The position numbers and the translations under genes were made by a program. 6,377 nt of DNA from Sphingomonadales bacterium. GTDB lineage: Bacteria > Pseudomonadota > Alphaproteobacteria > Sphingomonadales > Sphingomonadaceae. Location of the stretch: the NCBI GenBank assembly GCA_027489295.1, contig JAIYAA010000108.1, positions 1 to 6,377 of the forward strand, written 5' to 3'. Below are positions 1 through 5,379 of the stretch, piece after piece (positions within the stretch are counted from its first letter, which is position 1; every line of letters starts with the position of its first letter). The notes below the pieces were generated by a model. That model was not told the origin of the DNA. It saw only the letters and a list, made by a program, of their open reading frames with translations, and searched no databases.

Positions 1-80
1 AGGAACATCGTCACCGGCGTCTTCGACCGGCGCAGGGAGTTGAGGAACAGGTCCTGAAGCGACGTCTGCTTCTCTGCCAT
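1..80 (-). CDS. hfq: RNA chaperone Hfq (N-terminal part, cut by window edge)
   Basis: Reading from the ATG at 80-78 gives MAEKQTSLQDLFLNSLRRSK, then TPVTMF and the first two bases of a Leu codon before the window ends. This is the recognisable start of Hfq: the N-terminal helix (SLQDLFLN) and the beginning of the Sm1 fold. Hfq forms a hexameric ring that binds small RNAs and mRNAs and controls translation and decay; alphaproteobacterial Hfq is typically about 75-85 residues, so roughly two thirds lies outside. The start is supported by a GGAG Shine-Dalgarno 8 bases upstream and by the usual MAEK(Q/A) beginning. The gene lies 125 bp downstream of ntrX on the same strand, a known alphaproteobacterial neighbourhood (ntrYX-hfq, commonly followed by hflX). 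It may share the ntrX transcript or have its own promoter; the sequence does not decide. No frameshift is visible in the part present. Confidence 0.95.
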   Translation of the reverse strand, partial: MAEKQTSLQDLFLNSLRRSKTPVTMF

Positions 81-88
81 ATGGTTGG

Positions 89-92
89 CTCC
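89..92 (-). promoter_or_regulatory. hfq ribosome binding site
   Basis: GGAG on the minus strand, 8 bases upstream of the hfq ATG at 80-78. It directly follows an A-rich run (94-102), so anything bound there would cover the ribosome landing site. Confidence 0.75.
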
Positions 93-93
93 A

Positions 94-102
94 TTTATTC
101 TT
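94..102 (-). promoter_or_regulatory. ARN-triplet run in hfq leader (possible Hfq self-binding site)
   Basis: On the minus strand the leader reads AAG-AAU-AAA, one base before the GGAG Shine-Dalgarno. Three successive A-R-N triplets are the type of sequence bound by the distal face of the Hfq ring in proteobacteria, and E. coli Hfq is known to repress its own translation by binding its leader. The run is A-rich against an otherwise GC-rich background. That it is an autoregulatory site here is inference from motif and position; three triplets are fewer than in strong binders. Confidence 0.35.
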
Positions 103-103
103 G

Positions 104-119
104 GCGGGATTTGTCCCGC
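104..119 (-). promoter_or_regulatory. Perfect 6-bp hairpin in the hfq leader
   Basis: The minus strand reads GCGGGA-CAAA-TCCCGC, a perfect GC-rich 6-bp stem with a 4-base loop. It ends one base before the A-rich run and 11 bases before the Shine-Dalgarno. No U-tract follows, so it is not a canonical intrinsic terminator. It could be a leader structure that holds the A-rich site open or protects the 5' end of an hfq transcript. The fold is seen; the function is not known. Confidence 0.4.
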
Positions 120-130
120 GCTGCGCCGTT

Positions 131-165
131 CCCGGCGTCAGGGTCGACGCCACCTTGACGTCGGG
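131..165. repeat. 13-bp imperfect inverted repeat between ntrX and hfq
   Basis: The arms are 131-143 and 153-165 with a 9-base loop. As plus-strand RNA all 13 positions pair (11 Watson-Crick and two G-U); as minus-strand RNA, the direction of the genes, the two wobbles become A-C mismatches and 11 of 13 pair. Neither side has a U-run, so it is not a standard intrinsic terminator. It may be an mRNA structure that separates ntrX from hfq levels, or a DNA-level operator; the sequence does not decide. Confidence 0.4.
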
Positions 166-184
166 ATCCAATCTAGGACGTTCG

Positions 185-205
185 GGCCCTTCCGTCCATA
201 GGGCC
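185..205 (-). promoter_or_regulatory. Hairpin immediately after the ntrX stop codon
   Basis: GGCCCT and AGGGCC form a 6-bp GC-rich stem around a 9-base loop, starting at the base after the ntrX TGA (208-206). Its position suits a 3'-end stabiliser or weak terminator/attenuator for the ntrYX message, but no run of U follows, so at most partial termination is expected without Rho. Confidence 0.35.
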
Positions 206-1585
206 TCAGTCGTCCCGCGCGTCGGTGATGCCGAGCAGCTTGAGCTTCCGGTGCAGCGCCGATCGCTCCATCCCGATGAAACTGGCGGTGCGCGAGATGT
301 TGCCCGAGAAGCGGCGGATCTGGACCCGCAGATATTCGCGCTCGAAGCTCTCGCGCGCCTCCTTGAGCGGCGCGCCCATGATTGCGTTCGAGGCCATGGT
401 GTTGCCGGTCTCGCTCTGCCGTCCCAGCACTTCGGGGGGCAGCAGGTCGACGTCGATCCGGCCGATCCGGTCGCCCGGCGCCAGGATCACGGTACGCTCG
501 ACGACGTTGCGCAGCTGGCGGACATTGCCCGGCCAGTCATAGCTTTGCAGCGCCACCATCGCGTCGGCGGCGATCTCCGGCGTCGGCACCCGGCGCTCCG
601 AGGCGTAATGGGCGACGTAGTGCTCGACCAGCGCCGGGATGTCCTCGCGGCGATCGGTGAGCGACGGGATCGGCACCGGCACCACGTTGAGCCGGTAGTA
701 AAGGTCCTCGCGGAACCGGCCCGAGCCGATCTCCGCCATCAGGTCCCGCGCGGTGGCGGAAACCACGCGCACGTCGACCTTGACGATCCGGGTGCCGCCG
801 ACCCGGCTGAAGCTCTGGTCGGTCAGCACGCGCAGGATGCGGGCCTGGGTGGCGACGGGCATGTCGGCGATCTCGTCGAGGAACAGCGTGCCGCCATGCG
901 CCTGTTCGAGCAGGCCGGGGCGCACCAGATCGCCGCCCTCTTCCACGCCGAACAGCTCCTCGTCGACCCGCTCCGGCGTCATCCGCGCGGCGCTGACGAT
1001 CACGAACGGCGCTTCGGCGCGCTGGCTCCAGCCGTGGAGCAGCCGCGCGGCGACTTCCTTGCCCACGCCGGCACCGCCGGTGATCAGCACGCGGCTGCCG
1101 GTGGAGGCGACGCGCTTGAGCGTCGCGCGCACCGTATTGATCGCGGTGGAGCTGCCGTGCAGGTCGGTCCCCCGCCCCGCCACCGCGCGCAGCGAGGCAA
1201 CCTCGCGGCGCAGGCGCTCGGTCTCGGTCGCGCGGGCGACCATCAGCAGCAGCCGCTCGGCCTCGAACGGCTTCTCGATGAAGTCGGAAGCACCGCGCCG
1301 GATCGCGGCGACGGCGGTATCCAGGTTGCCGTGCCCCGAGATTACCAGCACCGGGATCGAGGGATCGCGTCGCTTGATCTCGTCGAGCAGCTCCAGCCCG
1401 TCGAGCCGCGAGCCCTGCAGCCAAACGTCGAGCAGCACCAGGCTGGGCCGGCGTTCTGCGATCGCCTCCAGCGCGGAATCGCTGTCGGCGGCATTGCGGG
1501 CGGCGTAGCCCTCGTCCTCCAGCACGCCGGCTACCAGTTCGCGGATGTCGCGTTCGTCGTCGACGACGAGAATGTCCAGGCTCAT
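206..1585 (-). CDS. ntrX: NtrX response regulator (NtrC family, without GAFTGA)
   Basis: This 459-residue protein is the response regulator partner of NtrY. The receiver domain (about 1-120) has the acidic pair D9/D10, phosphoacceptor D53, S83 and K105. The AAA+ domain (about 142-375) has a Walker A, GGAGVGKE, at 170-177 and a Walker B, TLFLDE, at 233-238. A Fis-type helix-turn-helix ends the protein (about 430-450, SRTASFIGMERSALHRK). Where sigma-54 activators carry GAFTGA, between ELFG (210-213) and LLEQA, NtrX has VEEGGDLV with no FTGA, so sigma-54 remodelling is unlikely. NtrX more likely acts as a DNA-binding activator or repressor with sigma-70-type polymerase, as reported for alphaproteobacterial homologues. 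The ATG at 1585 overlaps the ntrY TGA by four bases and has a GGAAG Shine-Dalgarno 6 bases upstream, inside ntrY. Length and domain order are normal for the family. In other species NtrX influences nitrogen, respiratory and envelope genes; the targets here are unknown. Confidence 0.93.
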   Translation of the reverse strand: MSLDILVVDDERDIRELVAGVLEDEGYAARNAADSDSALEAIAERRPSLVLLDVWLQGSRLDGLELLDEIKRRDPSIPVLVISGHGNLDTAVAAIRRGASDFIEKPFEAERLLLMVARATETERLRREVASLRAVAGRGTDLHGSSTAINTVRATLKRVASTGSRVLITGGAGVGKEVAARLLHGWSQRAEAPFVIVSAARMTPERVDEELFGVEEGGDLVRPGLLEQAHGGTLFLDEIADMPVATQARILRVLTDQSFSRVGGTRIVKVDVRVVSATARDLMAEIGSGRFREDLYYRLNVVPVPIPSLTDRREDIPALVEHYVAHYASERRVPTPEIAADAMVALQSYDWPGNVRQLRNVVERTVILAPGDRIGRIDVDLLPPEVLGRQSETGNTMASNAIMGAPLKEARESFEREYLRVQIRRFSGNISRTASFIGMERSALHRKLKLLGITDARDD

Positions 1586-3846
1586 ACTCTACTTCCGGTT
1601 CGGGTGAGCATCGCCAGACGCGCGTCCTTCGCGTCGTCGGGCGTGTCGGTCAACGCGACGCCTGCCAGCATCGCGGTATCAAAGCACAGGGTCACCAGCG
1701 TGCCACCGCCCGGCCGATCGGCGAAGGCGATGGTACCGCAATGTTCCTCGACGATCTTCTTGACGATCGCGAGCCCCAGCCCGGTGCCGCGGCTGCGGGT
1801 GGTCATATAGGGTTCGACGATCCGGTCGCGCTCCACGGGCAGGCCGACGCCGTTGTCGGCCAGCGTCAGCACGAGCTTGCTCTCCCCCTCGGGCTGGATC
1901 GTCAGGTGCACCTCGCCCTGGGGCAGGTCCGCTCCGCCGGCCGTTTCGGCCCGGGCCTCGATCGCCTCGACGGCGTTCTTGACGATGTTGGTCAGCGCCT
2001 GGCCGATCTGGCGGCGATCGCACACCAGCGACGGTGCCGGATCGGGGGCGTCGAGCGTGAAGCGCAAGCCCGGATGCGCAACCTCGTGCAGGAACATCGA
2101 CTGGCGCGCAATGTCGAGCAGCGACTCGCGGCGGAACATCGGCTTGGGCATCCGCGCGAAGGAGGAGAATTCATCGACCATCCGCCGCAGGTCGCCGACC
2201 TGGCGGACGATCGTGTCTGTCAGCCGCGCGAACACGCCGTCGGTCTGGTCCACCTGCTTGCCATAGCGGCGCTGCAGCCGCTCGGCGGCGAGCTGGATCG
2301 GGGTAAGCGGGTTCTTGATCTCGTGGGCGATGCGGCGGGCGACGTCGGCCCAGGCTGCGCGGCGCTGATCGTTCAGCTGCTGGGTGATGTCGTCGAAGGT
2401 CAGCACCTGACCGCCCTCGTCGGAAGTGACCTTCACCGCCAGCGTCCGCGCTTCGCTGCCACCTGCGATCTGGACGATGCCCTCGCGGTCACCGCTGGCG
2501 AGCATCGCCTCCAGCTCGGGGGAGAGCGCCTCCAGCGGCAGGCCCACGGGGTCCGCCGCCTGGTGCCGCAGCAGCGCATTGGCGGACGCGTTGAACAGCC
2601 GGATGCGGTGGTCGCTGCCGATCGCGATCACGCCGGCCGACACGCCCGACAGCACCGCCTCGATCAGCGCGCGGCGACTGTCGAGCTGGGCATTGGCGGT
2701 GACGAGCGCGGTGGTCTGGTGCTGCAGTCGCTCGGTCATGCTGTTGAAGGCGATGCCGAGCGTGGCGATCTCGTCGATCGTCTCGGGCGTCGGCACGCGC
2801 GCGCCGAGGTCCCCGTCCGCGACCTGCCGCGCGGCCTGCACCAGCTGATCGACCGGCCGCACCAATCGGTCCGCCACGGCAAGCGCGATCCAGGTGGCGA
2901 TGCCGACGATCAGCAGCGCGACACCGAATAGCACCGCATTGAACTGCAGCTGCAGCGAGCGCGAGCGGGCGATCAGCGCGCTGTATTCGCGGCCGATACG
3001 ATCGGCCGCGACATTCTGGCGATTGAGAAATTCGACGTTAGTCGGCGTCGCGATGTACAGGAATAGATTGGAGGAGCGGTCGATCGGGGTGACGACCCAG
3101 AGCATCTCGGAATCGAAGTTGGTCGCGCTTTCGCCGTCTTTCATCACCTTCAGGACGTTCCAGGATACCCGGCGAGCGAAGACGGGCGCGGACGGCCCTT
3201 CCAGCGAATAGATGACGTCGACCCTGTTGCCGTCCGCGACGCGGAAGAGCACCGACTGGGAAAGCCCGCGATAGACGACCTGGCGCAGATACCAGTCCTG
3301 AAAGACCGGAGACTGGGGCTCGACTTTCGGCCAGCTGTCCACCAGATCGTGCACCATCGCCTGCGCTTCGAGCGTCCATCGACTGGCGACGAGGGTCTTG
3401 CCCTCTTTCGAGATCGCCGCGGCGGTATCGAGCGCGGCGCGCGCGCGCTGCGATCCCCATAGCTGAATGCCCGACTGGAACATGATCGACGCCGCGATCA
3501 CGGTGAGCACGATCGGCACGCTGGCCATCAGCGTGAACACCGCCACCAGCCGCACGTGCAGCCGGCCGCCGCCCGCCAGCGCCGATCCCGCCGTGCGGTT
3601 GATCGCGATCCGCCGGCCGATCAGCACGATCAGCGCGACATAGGGCAGCAGGTTGGCGAGCAGCAGCGTCGCCGCCACGCCGGGGCTGAACAGCTGCTGC
3701 TTCGAATTCTGCTGGACGAACCAATAGGTAACGATCGGTGTCGCCAGCGCGACCGCCAGCACCGCGAACTCGACCAGCCGGAACGCCCTGCTGGAGCGCG
3801 ACCAATCCTGCGGGCTAGCGAGACTCGTTGGAGCTACGGCGACCAT
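1582..3846 (-). CDS. ntrY: NtrY membrane sensor histidine kinase
   Basis: From the ATG at 3846 this is a 754-residue kinase. Hydrophobic helices lie at about 25-45, 57-77 and 98-123. A roughly 175-residue region, probably periplasmic, leads to a fourth helix at about 302-325. Then come HAMP (about 322-378, RPVDQL...DEIATLGIAFNSM), a PAS domain (about 390-490), the H-box AHEIKNPL with phosphoacceptor H508, the N-box NIVKNAVEAI (N624), the G1 box ADNGVGLP (664) and the G2 box GTGLGLAIV (687). All catalytic motifs are intact. It should sit in the inner membrane, sense an envelope, redox or nitrogen-related cue, and phosphorylate NtrX. The ATG is preferred over an in-frame GTG at 3906, which would add 20 residues, because AAGGA lies just upstream of the ATG while the GTG has no Shine-Dalgarno and falls inside a palindrome. 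The gene starts 93 bp after the ntrC stop and its TGA overlaps the ntrX start. The signal sensed cannot be told from sequence. Confidence 0.93.
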   Translation of the reverse strand: MVAVAPTSLASPQDWSRSSRAFRLVEFAVLAVALATPIVTYWFVQQNSKQQLFSPGVAATLLLANLLPYVALIVLIGRRIAINRTAGSALAGGGRLHVRLVAVFTLMASVPIVLTVIAASIMFQSGIQLWGSQRARAALDTAAAISKEGKTLVASRWTLEAQAMVHDLVDSWPKVEPQSPVFQDWYLRQVVYRGLSQSVLFRVADGNRVDVIYSLEGPSAPVFARRVSWNVLKVMKDGESATNFDSEMLWVVTPIDRSSNLFLYIATPTNVEFLNRQNVAADRIGREYSALIARSRSLQLQFNAVLFGVALLIVGIATWIALAVADRLVRPVDQLVQAARQVADGDLGARVPTPETIDEIATLGIAFNSMTERLQHQTTALVTANAQLDSRRALIEAVLSGVSAGVIAIGSDHRIRLFNASANALLRHQAADPVGLPLEALSPELEAMLASGDREGIVQIAGGSEARTLAVKVTSDEGGQVLTFDDITQQLNDQRRAAWADVARRIAHEIKNPLTPIQLAAERLQRRYGKQVDQTDGVFARLTDTIVRQVGDLRRMVDEFSSFARMPKPMFRRESLLDIARQSMFLHEVAHPGLRFTLDAPDPAPSLVCDRRQIGQALTNIVKNAVEAIEARAETAGGADLPQGEVHLTIQPEGESKLVLTLADNGVGLPVERDRIVEPYMTTRSRGTGLGLAIVKKIVEEHCGTIAFADRPGGGTLVTLCFDTAMLAGVALTDTPDDAKDARLAMLTRTGSRV
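1592..1596 (-). promoter_or_regulatory. ntrX ribosome binding site within ntrY
   Basis: GGAAG on the minus strand, 6 bases before the ntrX ATG, inside the last codons of ntrY. Together with the ATGA overlap it fixes the ntrX start and allows both coupled and direct initiation. Confidence 0.65.
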
Positions 3847-3850
3847 TGCA

Positions 3851-3855
3851 TCCTT
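3851..3855 (-). promoter_or_regulatory. ntrY ribosome binding site (decides the start)
   Basis: AAGGA on the minus strand, 4 bases before the ATG at 3846-3844. The spacing is slightly short but the match is far better than anything before the in-frame GTG at 3906-3904, whose upstream sequence (GCGCTTGC) has no purine-rich element. Confidence 0.6.
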
Positions 3856-3888
3856 GATACACAGGGAATGTGGCCGAAAGAACACAGA

Positions 3889-3919
3889 ATATTGCGCGAT
3901 TGTCACGCAAGCGCGTCAA
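3889..3919 (-). promoter_or_regulatory. Weak sigma-70-like promoter candidate for ntrYX
   Basis: In the 93-bp ntrC-ntrY gap, TTGACG (3919-3914) lies 19 bases upstream of CAATAT (3894-3889) on the coding strand. The -35 match is good but the -10 is poor and the spacer is longer than the optimal 17. The gap also drops locally in GC. No GG-N10-GC sigma-54 element was found by eye. ntrYX could therefore have its own promoter besides read-through from ntrBC; this remains a candidate only. Confidence 0.3.
3892..3910. promoter_or_regulatory. 19-bp imperfect palindrome upstream of ntrY (operator candidate)
   Basis: The coding strand reads TTGCGTGACAATCGCGCAA. The outer five bases match perfectly (TTGCG/CGCAA), and seven of nine pairs around the central base are symmetric. 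It lies within the spacer of the promoter-like sequence, where a bound dimer could block or assist polymerase. It does not match CAA-N(2-5)-TTG, a motif reported for NtrX in other alphaproteobacteria as I recall it, nor the enterobacterial NtrC site as I know it. NtrC or NtrX, as Fis-type dimers, are obvious candidates by location, but this is inference. Confidence 0.4.
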
Positions 3920-3939
3920 CATGGCGCAAGGTACGTGTC

Positions 3940-5379
3940 TCAGCTGCCCGAATCGTCCCCGCGCGTGACGATGCCGAGGGTGTCCAGCCGTTTGCGCAGC
4001 GTGTTGCGATTGATGCCCAGCGCGCGGGCCGCGCGGAGCTGGTTGTTCTGGTGGCGCGCCAGCATCATCTCGATCAGCGGCCGTTCGACCTCGCCGATGA
4101 TCCGGTCGTACAGCGTGCCGTCGTCCAGCGCGCGCGGCTCCTCCAGCGCGATCCGTTCCAGCCGGGCGCGGATCGCCGCCTCGATCCCTGCGTCGCGCGC
4201 GATCGGGGCCGCGCCGCCGCCATCGCCGAGCGCACGCCGAAGCGCCGCCGCGTCGATCCATTCGTCGCGGGACAGCGCGGCGATGCGCCGCATCAGGTTC
4301 TCCAGCTCGCGGACATTGCCCGGCCAGTCGAGCGTCTCGAGCAGCGCCACCGCGTCCTTGTCGAGCTGCTTGCGCGGCAGCCCGTCCTCCACGGCGCGAT
4401 CTAGGAAATGGCGCGCGAGCAGCGCGATATCCTGGCGGCGCTCGCGCAGCGCCGGCAGGCTGATCGGCACCACGTTGAGCCGGTAGAACAGATCCTCGCG
4501 GAACTGGCCGGCCTGGACCAGCTGCGTCAGATCCTTGTTGGTTGCTGCGACGATGCGGACATCGGCACGGATCGTCCGTGCGCCGCCGACGGTGGTGAAC
4601 TCGCCCGACTGGAGCACGCGCAGCAGGCGGGTCTGGGCGTCCATCGGCATGTCGCCGATCTCGTCGAGGAACAACGTGCCGCCGGCCGCCTGCTCGAACT
4701 TGCCGGCGACGCGGGCCTGCGCGCCGGTAAAGGCACCGCGTTCATGCCCGAACAGCTCCGCCTCGATCAACTCGCGCGGGATCGCGGCCATGTTGAGCGC
4801 GACGAACGGCGCGCGGCGGCGCGGGCCGAGATCGTGGATCGCCTTGGCGACCAGTTCCTTGCCGGTGCCGGACTCGCCGCTGATGAGCACGGTCAGATCG
4901 TTGGAGACGACCCGCGCGATCACGCGGTACACCTCCTGCATCGCCGGCGAGCGGCCGATCAGCGAGGGGCCGCCGCCCTGCTCGGCATCGGGCTGGTCGG
5001 TCGGCCGGCGGCGGCCGCGCGCCATCGCGCTTTGTACCGCATGGGTCAGCGCATCGAGATCGAACGGCTTGGGCAGATAGTCGAATGCGCCCACTTCGGT
5101 CGCCCGCACCGCGGTGGCCAGCGTGTTCTGGGCCGAGAAGACGATCACCGGCAGGCTGGGGTGCTGCGCCATCAGCCCGGACACCACGTCGAGGCCGTTG
5201 CCATCCGGCAGCACCACGTCGGTGACCAGCACGTCGGGGAGCCCCGTGGTGAGCGCCCGCCGCAGCTCGGCGACGCTCGCCGCGGTGGCGACGCGGTGCC
5301 CCTCGCGCTTGAGCGCGGCGGCGACGACGGTGCGGATCGCGGCGTCGTCGTCGACGACCAGAACCGAGCCCGGCGTCAT
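3940..5379 (-). CDS. ntrC: NtrC nitrogen response regulator, sigma-54 activator
   Basis: This 479-residue protein is the response regulator of NtrB. The receiver domain (1-118) has D11/D12, phosphoacceptor D54, S82 and K104, the same numbering as enterobacterial NtrC. The AAA+ domain (about 140-375) has Walker A GESGTGKE (168-175), the sigma-54-contacting GAFTGA loop (215-220) and Walker B TLFLDE (235-240). A Fis-type HTH (about 447-470) ends the protein. When phosphorylated under nitrogen limitation it should oligomerise at enhancers and open sigma-54 promoters of genes such as glnA, glnK and amtB. The ATG at 5379 is chosen because it starts the receiver domain correctly and overlaps the ntrB TGA by four bases; the frame stays open upstream into ntrB, but that extension encodes no receiver sequence and is a shadow of ntrB. 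The Shine-Dalgarno is weak (AAGG too close to the ATG), so translation probably depends on coupling to ntrB. Confidence 0.95.
   Translation of the reverse strand: MTPGSVLVVDDDAAIRTVVAAALKREGHRVATAASVAELRRALTTGLPDVLVTDVVLPDGNGLDVVSGLMAQHPSLPVIVFSAQNTLATAVRATEVGAFDYLPKPFDLDALTHAVQSAMARGRRRPTDQPDAEQGGGPSLIGRSPAMQEVYRVIARVVSNDLTVLISGESGTGKELVAKAIHDLGPRRRAPFVALNMAAIPRELIEAELFGHERGAFTGAQARVAGKFEQAAGGTLFLDEIGDMPMDAQTRLLRVLQSGEFTTVGGARTIRADVRIVAATNKDLTQLVQAGQFREDLFYRLNVVPISLPALRERRQDIALLARHFLDRAVEDGLPRKQLDKDAVALLETLDWPGNVRELENLMRRIAALSRDEWIDAAALRRALGDGGGAAPIARDAGIEAAIRARLERIALEEPRALDDGTLYDRIIGEVERPLIEMMLARHQNNQLRAARALGINRNTLRKRLDTLGIVTRGDDSGS

Noticed and set aside
104..119. Intrinsic terminator of ntrX
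   Set aside because: The stem is perfect and GC-rich, but in the transcription direction it is followed by CAAGAATAAA rather than a U-tract, so it is listed as a leader hairpin instead.
101..1810. Plus-strand open frame of 569 codons opposite ntrX
   Set aside because: It is the antisense of a well-recognised gene in high-GC DNA, where third-position G/C bias removes stops from the opposite strand. The product is rich in R, H, D, A and G with no recognisable domain, and no Shine-Dalgarno is evident.
1741..2931. Plus-strand open frame of 396 codons opposite ntrY
   Set aside because: Same antisense artefact: low-complexity composition (repeated D, L, V, G, R, H), no domain, and fully inside a gene with intact kinase motifs.
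3847..3939. Sigma-54 promoter in front of ntrY
   Set aside because: TTGACGCGCTTGCG resembles parts of the -24/-12 element, but the GG and GC dinucleotides are not at the required spacing.
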